This document shows, in pieces, positions 4,928 to 8,357 of a stretch of DNA of 8,357 nucleotides; position 1 is the first letter of the stretch; each line of letters begins with the position of its first letter. The notes under the pieces are model-generated. The model saw only the letters and a program-made list of their open reading frames with translations, searched no databases and was not told the DNA's origin. Origin of the DNA: a bacterium (GTDB lineage Bacteria; Cyanobacteriota; Vampirovibrionia; Gastranaerophilales; Gastranaerophilaceae); contig JAGOIO010000051.1 of NCBI GenBank assembly GCA_017995595.1, positions 1 through 8,357 on the forward strand, read 5' to 3'. Made by a program: the position numbers and the translations under genes.

Positions 4928-6081
4928 TAGTTAGAGCCTCCTTTTAAGCTTACAAGATTTATTTTTTCAGGCTTTGCTGTTTCAGTTTGAGGTTGTGGTT
5001 GAACAGCTTGAACCTCTGTTTTTTTACTTGGTTTCTTTTCCATGTGGAAAACATATTTTAAAATTACCGGAATCATCGCAATAGTAACAACAGCCTTTGG
5101 TACAGCTAAAATTGTTTCAGGAACCATATTTACTAATTTTTTAGCTCTGTTAAAAGCTTTTTCTGAACGGAAAGATTTACTTTCCATATCACCTAAATAT
5201 TTAGCTTTATCATTATCCAAATATATTTTTGGATTTTTACCGATTTTCTTAATAGCAGTAGCAATAGGACTTGATACAGCTAGAGAAATAACGTATCCTA
5301 TAACACCTGAAGCTATAGAGTGAGCAGCTGCATATTTTTTGTCATCTTTGTTTTTCTTTTGACCCGGAAGAGCAACAATCGTTGCCGGTCTCAAGAAACA
5401 AGTAAGACCTAATGCATACAACATACTGAATACGATTTGACTATCCGAAGCCATTTCTAAACCTTTAAATAGTTTTCTGTTTTTAAAGATGAATCCTGGA
5501 TTTTTTTCAGTTTGAAGAATAGCAATAGCATCTTTTACAGAACCTTGCTTTAACTTTTTCAACTTTGTTGCATCAGTTTCTTTTGAATCTTTAAAAATTT
5601 TATTCAAATTCGTTTTTACAGTTTCAAAAACTGATTTATTTTCAGAATCTTCTGCAAAAGACTTAACTTTTGCATCAACTTCTGCGTTTGGATTATCAAG
5701 ATAATCAATAACAGAAGATGTAAACTTCTTAACTTCACTGTCAACTTTTGATTGAGACTTATTTTCACCTTTAAACAGATTTTCAGCTTTCTTAATTAAC
5801 CCGTCCAAAGCCTCCGTTTGAAAAGCTAACTTATAACCGTCTCCGGTAACAACGTTATTATCTGCGAGATTTTTAATGGCTTCCACAGAACGAAAAGACC
5901 CGCTAAAACTTACGTTAGCGGGCTCACTCTTCATTATATTCTTATTTACAAATCCATCTGGTGCAGTTGCACCTAAAGTTCTAGTTTCCAACATACCACA
6001 AGGCACCGGTAAATGCTCAGGTTGTTTCAACCTTTTGAGCGGTGCTTGAAGATGTAAGCTTTGTGTACTTTGTACTTTCAT
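4927..6081 (-). CDS. Unrecognised membrane protein, first gene of a coupled pair
   Basis: A 384-aa protein I cannot assign. Residues 1-55 are a Pro/Leu/Thr-rich tail without a signal peptide, ending in NVSFSGS (56-62). Residues 63-210 are charged and mostly helical. Probable membrane segments lie at about 213-238, 251-276 and 325-346, with RPATIVALPG (231-240) and HSIASGVIGY (254-263) between or within them. The C-terminus (350-375) is Pro/Gln/Lys-rich. AAGGA (6086-6090) stands 4 bases before ATG 6081, a tight but workable spacing. Met50 is an alternative start but has no Shine-Dalgarno. It is co-transcribed and coupled with the 220-aa gene. The first ~180 bases are richer in GC and hold three inverted repeats (see the repeat entry), unlike the rest of the gene. 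Confidence 0.8.
   Translation of the reverse strand: MKVQSTQSLHLQAPLKRLKQPEHLPVPCGMLETRTLGATAPDGFVNKNIMKSEPANVSFSGSFRSVEAIKNLADNNVVTGDGYKLAFQTEALDGLIKKAENLFKGENKSQSKVDSEVKKFTSSVIDYLDNPNAEVDAKVKSFAEDSENKSVFETVKTNLNKIFKDSKETDATKLKKLKQGSVKDAIAILQTEKNPGFIFKNRKLFKGLEMASDSQIVFSMLYALGLTCFLRPATIVALPGQKKNKDDKKYAAAHSIASGVIGYVISLAVSSPIATAIKKIGKNPKIYLDNDKAKYLGDMESKSFRSEKAFNRAKKLVNMVPETILAVPKAVVTIAMIPVILKYVFHMEKKPSKKTEVQAVQPQPQTETAKPEKINLVSLKGGSN
5899..6045. repeat. Cluster of three inverted repeats inside the 5' end of the 384-aa gene
   Basis: (a) CCCGCTAA (5899-5906) with TTAGCGGG (5915-5922), 8-bp arms and an 8-nt loop. (b) GGTGCA (5960-5965) with TGCACC (5968-5973). (c) GCACC (6003-6007) with GGTGC (6041-6045), enclosing GCTCAGGTTG (6015-6024) paired with CAACC (6028-6032) and TGAGC (6036-6040) across a TTT bulge. 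All fall in codons 13-61 of a gene that is otherwise AT-rich. They could be mRNA structures near the start codon or remnants of an inserted palindromic element. Confidence 0.6.
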
Positions 6082-6206
6082 GGCTTCCTTTTCATTATCT
6101 GTTTTTCGATGCTATATGTATATTTTAAAATAAAACATTTTTCTTGTTGCTATTTTCAGAAATAAAATTTACATTTCAACATATAAAAAAATAGAACGCC
6201 CTATAA

Positions 6207-6236
6207 ATAGTACATCTTCAGCTTTACATTTTTCAA
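6207..6236 (-). promoter_or_regulatory. Candidate promoter of the membrane-protein operon
   Basis: On the minus strand TTGAAA (6231-6236) and TACTAT (6207-6212) are 18 bases apart. Transcription would begin near 6200, leaving a ~119-base leader before ATG 6081. The spacer contains AAGCTGAA (6217-6224), also found in the divergent promoter. Confidence 0.45.
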
Positions 6237-6278
6237 TTGCCCGATTAGGTAGATTTTTAGTTTGCCATTTAAGCTGAA
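6217..6278. repeat. Inverted repeat AAGCTGAA in both divergent promoters
   Basis: TTCAGCTT (6217-6224) and AAGCTGAA (6271-6278) are exact 8-bp reverse complements 46 bases apart. Read in the direction of each promoter, AAGCTGAA sits between the -35 and -10 boxes both times, 4 and 6 bases before the -10. This is the placement expected of a shared repressor site. Confidence 0.5.
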
Positions 6279-6290
6279 TTTTGATATTAT
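6262..6290 (+). promoter_or_regulatory. Promoter of the GH13 gene, predicted leaderless
   Basis: TTGCCA (6262-6267), a 17-base spacer, and extended -10 TGA-TATTAT (6282-6290). The predicted start, seven bases after the -10, is 6297, the A of the ATG. The layout matches the promoter at 668-696 base for base in spacing. Confidence 0.65.
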
Positions 6291-6296
6291 ATATAT

Positions 6297-7904
6297 ATGA
6301 AATGTTTGAGAGATTTATTAGTTATTTGTATATTTAGCATGCTTATTTTTGCAAATAGAGCATGTGCTGAAGATTACTGGGTTAATGATGCAGTCAGCCT
6401 ATTTAAAGCGAATCGTGCAACCATATATGAGCTTAATATTCGTACATTTGGAGCTAAAGATTTAGACAATGACGGAATAATAGACGAAACAAAAGGTGAA
6501 GCAAGAGGTACTTTTATTAATGCTATTTCACATCTTGATGAACTTACTAAATTAGGTATTAATACTATTCACTTGCTTCCGATTACTCCGGTTGGAAAAG
6601 TAAAAGCTCTTGGTACCGCTGGTTCTTTATATTCTGCATCAGATTTCGATAGAATCAACCCGCAACTTGTTGATAAATTTAGTAATCTATCAGATACAGA
6701 ACAAGCTAAATTATTTATTGCGGAATGCCATAGAAGAAAAATTAGAGTTCTTATAGATTTACCGGCATGCGGTGCTTATGATTTATATCTAAAACACCCT
6801 GAATTTTTCGTTACAGATAGCAATAATAAACCGATTGTTCCTTCAGATTGGACTGATGTGAGATTATTAAATTCAGGTTCTGAAACTGAAATAAATCAAG
6901 ATGTTTATACTTTATATACTCAATTCGTTGATATGGTAATTGATTTAGGTGCAGACGGAATTAGAGCTGATGTCGCACCTCTAAAAACTTCACTCTTTTG
7001 GAAAAAATTAATCAGAGAAACTAAAGCTAAAGACCCGCAATTCTTATTTTTAGCAGAAGCTTATAATAATAACGCTGAAAGAATTTCTGAATATGCTCCT
7101 CAAACCTCATACGAAAAATTACTCAATGCAGGCTTTGACAGTTATTACAGCAATTTCTCAGAAATAAAAAATTGGACAACGCCAAAAGAATTATACGATT
7201 GCATAAAATTTAACATGAATTTGCAAAAAAAATATAATTATCAAAAAAGTGTGATTTCCAGCTTTTCAACACATGACGAAGTAAGCCCTATATTACTTCA
7301 CGGAACACCATTTAGCATAATGATAGAATGGCTTAGTGCAACATTACCATTTAATCAGTATTTTACTGATGGTTTCCCATCTGGAGACCCTTACTTATAT
7401 CCGTGGGCAAATAAAAAAGCTTCTAAGTCTTTTACAGATGACGATTATTATTTCTTGCACAGAGGAAAGTTAGATATTTTTAATTTCTCTAAAAAACCTG
7501 GAGGAAAAAATACTGAAATATATAATAATTTTGAATTCGCTCAAAAATTCAGATTTTTATCAGGTTCTGCAATGCAAAAATCAGGATTTAAAATACTAAG
7601 AACCTCAGATTCGCATGTCTTTGCTTATAAAAGATATGATACAACCTCTACGTTAATTGTTACAGGAAATTTAGACTTCTCAAATTCTTACAATAAAGTT
7701 AAAATCTTTGCACCAGGAATAAATAAAGATATGACTTTTATTCCTCTACATTCACTAAATATGCCTTTTGTTACAAAAGGCAAAGTAACAGTTGACTTAT
7801 TCCCTGGAGATATTCAAGTCTTTTACTTAGAATTACCGCAAAAGAATAAAAAGCCACAACAAAAAAGTTATTCCCAACAACTCCCTGTATATAGATATAA
7901 ATAA
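6297..7904 (+). CDS. Exported GH13 (alpha-amylase family) protein, GlgE-like in motifs
   Basis: A 535-aa protein with a signal peptide (residues 1-24, cleavage after ACA/ED) and a TIM-barrel glycoside-hydrolase-13 domain from about 40 to 400, followed by a small beta-rich C-domain. Motifs: the opening strand YELNIRTFG (44-52); a Ca-binding-type loop DLDNDGIID (55-63); region I with Asp154 (LIDLPA); region II GIRADVAP with Asp225 as nucleophile; region III LAEAYN with Glu254 as acid/base; region IV STHDE with His326-Asp327. The catalytic triad is therefore present. Region I lacks the usual His, as I recall for GlgE-type maltosyltransferases, which also share a HPE-F motif (167-170 here) and the FLAEA string. 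It probably acts on alpha-glucans outside the cytoplasm. Substrate and reaction (hydrolysis or transfer) cannot be read from sequence. No Shine-Dalgarno is present. Confidence 0.85.
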   Translation: MKCLRDLLVICIFSMLIFANRACAEDYWVNDAVSLFKANRATIYELNIRTFGAKDLDNDGIIDETKGEARGTFINAISHLDELTKLGINTIHLLPITPVGKVKALGTAGSLYSASDFDRINPQLVDKFSNLSDTEQAKLFIAECHRRKIRVLIDLPACGAYDLYLKHPEFFVTDSNNKPIVPSDWTDVRLLNSGSETEINQDVYTLYTQFVDMVIDLGADGIRADVAPLKTSLFWKKLIRETKAKDPQFLFLAEAYNNNAERISEYAPQTSYEKLLNAGFDSYYSNFSEIKNWTTPKELYDCIKFNMNLQKKYNYQKSVISSFSTHDEVSPILLHGTPFSIMIEWLSATLPFNQYFTDGFPSGDPYLYPWANKKASKSFTDDDYYFLHRGKLDIFNFSKKPGGKNTEIYNNFEFAQKFRFLSGSAMQKSGFKILRTSDSHVFAYKRYDTTSTLIVTGNLDFSNSYNKVKIFAPGINKDMTFIPLHSLNMPFVTKGKVTVDLFPGDIQVFYLELPQKNKKPQQKSYSQQLPVYRYK

Positions 7905-7924
7905 AACTTTTATTTTAAATCAAT

Positions 7925-7955
7925 TTGTAGTAATATCATTTTTGTAGAGTATTAT
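7925..7955 (+). promoter_or_regulatory. Weak possible promoter before the dCMP deaminase gene
   Basis: TATTAT at 7950-7955 could be a -10; the nearest -35-like TTGTAG (7925-7930) is 19 bases upstream, longer than ideal. No clear terminator follows the GH13 gene in this 83-base gap, so read-through is also possible. Confidence 0.25.
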
Positions 7956-7987
7956 TTAATTTGTATTTTTATAAAAGGAATTGATTT

Positions 7988-8357
7988 ATGACAATAAAAC
8001 CATGGACTGAATATTTTTTAGATTTGGCTAAAACTTGTGCCTCTCGTTCAAATTGCATAAGAGCTCAAGTTGGTGCTGTAATAGTCGGCGAAGATAAAAA
8101 AATAAAAGCTACAGGATATAACGGAACTCCATCTCATGTTGAATCCTGTGCCGAAAGAGGCGAATGCTACAGAATAAAAAATAATATTCAATCTGGAACT
8201 CGTTACGAAACATGTCGTTCTATTCATGCCGAACAAAATGCCATTATTCAGGCAGGTCAAGACCGTTGCCAAAACGCAACTATGTATATTTGGGGACACA
8301 GTATTATTTGCATTCTTTGCAAAAGATTTATAGTTCAATCAGGAATAAAAGATGTCA
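7988..8357 (+). CDS. Deoxycytidylate (dCMP) deaminase, 3' end cut by the window
   Basis: Deaminates dCMP to dUMP with zinc in the cytoplasm, supplying thymidylate synthesis. ATG 7988 has AGGAA (7976-7980) 7 bases upstream. The 123 visible codons show the family opening (WTEYFLDLAKTCASRS), QVGAVIV (27-33), TGYNGTP (42-48), and the zinc site: His80-Ala-Glu82 in SIHAEQNAI, with Cys108 and Cys111. Glu82 is the proton shuttle. The second motif is normally PCxxC but here reads ICILC, with Ile107 in place of Pro; the two zinc cysteines are kept. Cys54 and Cys60, between TGYNGTP and HAE, are of the kind seen in dCMP deaminases with a second zinc site. A ComEB-like or general CMP/dCMP-type deaminase is the main alternative name. 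The frame is open to the last base, so the C-terminus is missing. Confidence 0.85.
   Translation, partial: MTIKPWTEYFLDLAKTCASRSNCIRAQVGAVIVGEDKKIKATGYNGTPSHVESCAERGECYRIKNNIQSGTRYETCRSIHAEQNAIIQAGQDRCQNATMYIWGHSIICILCKRFIVQSGIKDV

Noticed and set aside
4665..5323. Plus-strand frames at 4665-4853 and 5042-5323
   Set aside because: They are shadows of the two membrane-protein genes, with no Shine-Dalgarno. Their hydrophobic look comes from the complement of the opposite strand.
5899..5922. Hairpin followed by TCTTTT on the minus strand as a terminator
   Set aside because: It lies inside an intact coding frame, the T-run is broken, and its bases encode the F-x-G tail. It is kept only as a structural observation.
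6191..6204. ATAG / CTAT hairpin with a T-run on the minus strand as an attenuator in the operon leader
   Set aside because: The stem is only 4 bp and AT-rich, too weak to claim as a terminator or riboswitch part.
6297..7904. GH13 protein as an inactive homolog because region I lacks His
   Set aside because: Asp225, Glu254 and Asp327 of the catalytic triad are all present, and transferase-type members of the family also lack this His as far as I recall.
8048..8338. 96-codon minus-strand frame at the right end
   Set aside because: It lies antisense to the dCMP deaminase, whose HAE and CxxC motifs identify the true coding strand.
1..8357. Search for tRNA, rRNA, CRISPR repeats, transposases and attachment sites
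   Set aside because: No T-loop GTTCRA sequences in a foldable tRNA context, regularly spaced repeats, transposase motifs or terminal inverted repeats were seen by eye.

Overview
The window is AT-rich and carries bacterial-type genes with Shine-Dalgarno sites, sigma70-like promoters and hairpin-plus-T-run terminators. Its mix of genes suggests an uncultured-type, low-GC bacterium with a peptidoglycan wall. That mix is a TrmB-family regulator, a type II thymidine kinase, GlmU, a GH13-family secreted protein, a deoxycytidylate deaminase, and a pair of unrecognised membrane proteins whose N-terminal tails carry F-x-G motifs. My best guess from the protein style is the Melainabacteria/Vampirovibrionia (Gastranaerophilales) side of Cyanobacteria. 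This is recollection and inference; no rRNA is present to settle it.

Layout. Positions 1-278 hold the end of a small coiled-coil protein, closed by a perfect 17-bp hairpin. A 424-nt gap (279-702) follows. It contains an extended -10 promoter, a Shine-Dalgarno plus 10-codon mini-ORF, nested inverted repeats and an intrinsic terminator at 577-602, so it looks like a ~100-nt small RNA or attenuator unit. Next on the plus strand come a TrmB-family regulator (703-1521) and thymidine kinase (1674-2297). A long hairpin at 2315-2355 ends tdk and also faces the convergent minus-strand block.

The minus-strand block runs from 6081 down to 2371. It consists of two overlapping membrane-protein genes (384 and 220 aa) with their own terminator, then glmU, then an exported poly-threonine coiled-coil protein. 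The divergent 6082-6296 gap separates this block from a plus-strand GH13 protein with a signal peptide (6297-7904). The window ends inside a deoxycytidylate deaminase gene (7988-8357+).

How the genes relate. Thymidine kinase and the dCMP deaminase both feed dTMP synthesis, but they are not adjacent. GlmU makes UDP-GlcNAc for the cell wall. The most notable signals are regulatory. Two genes (TrmB-like and GH13) have no Shine-Dalgarno and have their ATG exactly where transcription should start, which predicts leaderless mRNAs. The divergent promoters at 6207-6290 share an 8-bp motif between their -35 and -10 boxes. The leader region at 488-604 looks like an undescribed small RNA. No tRNA, rRNA, CRISPR array or insertion sequence was seen.
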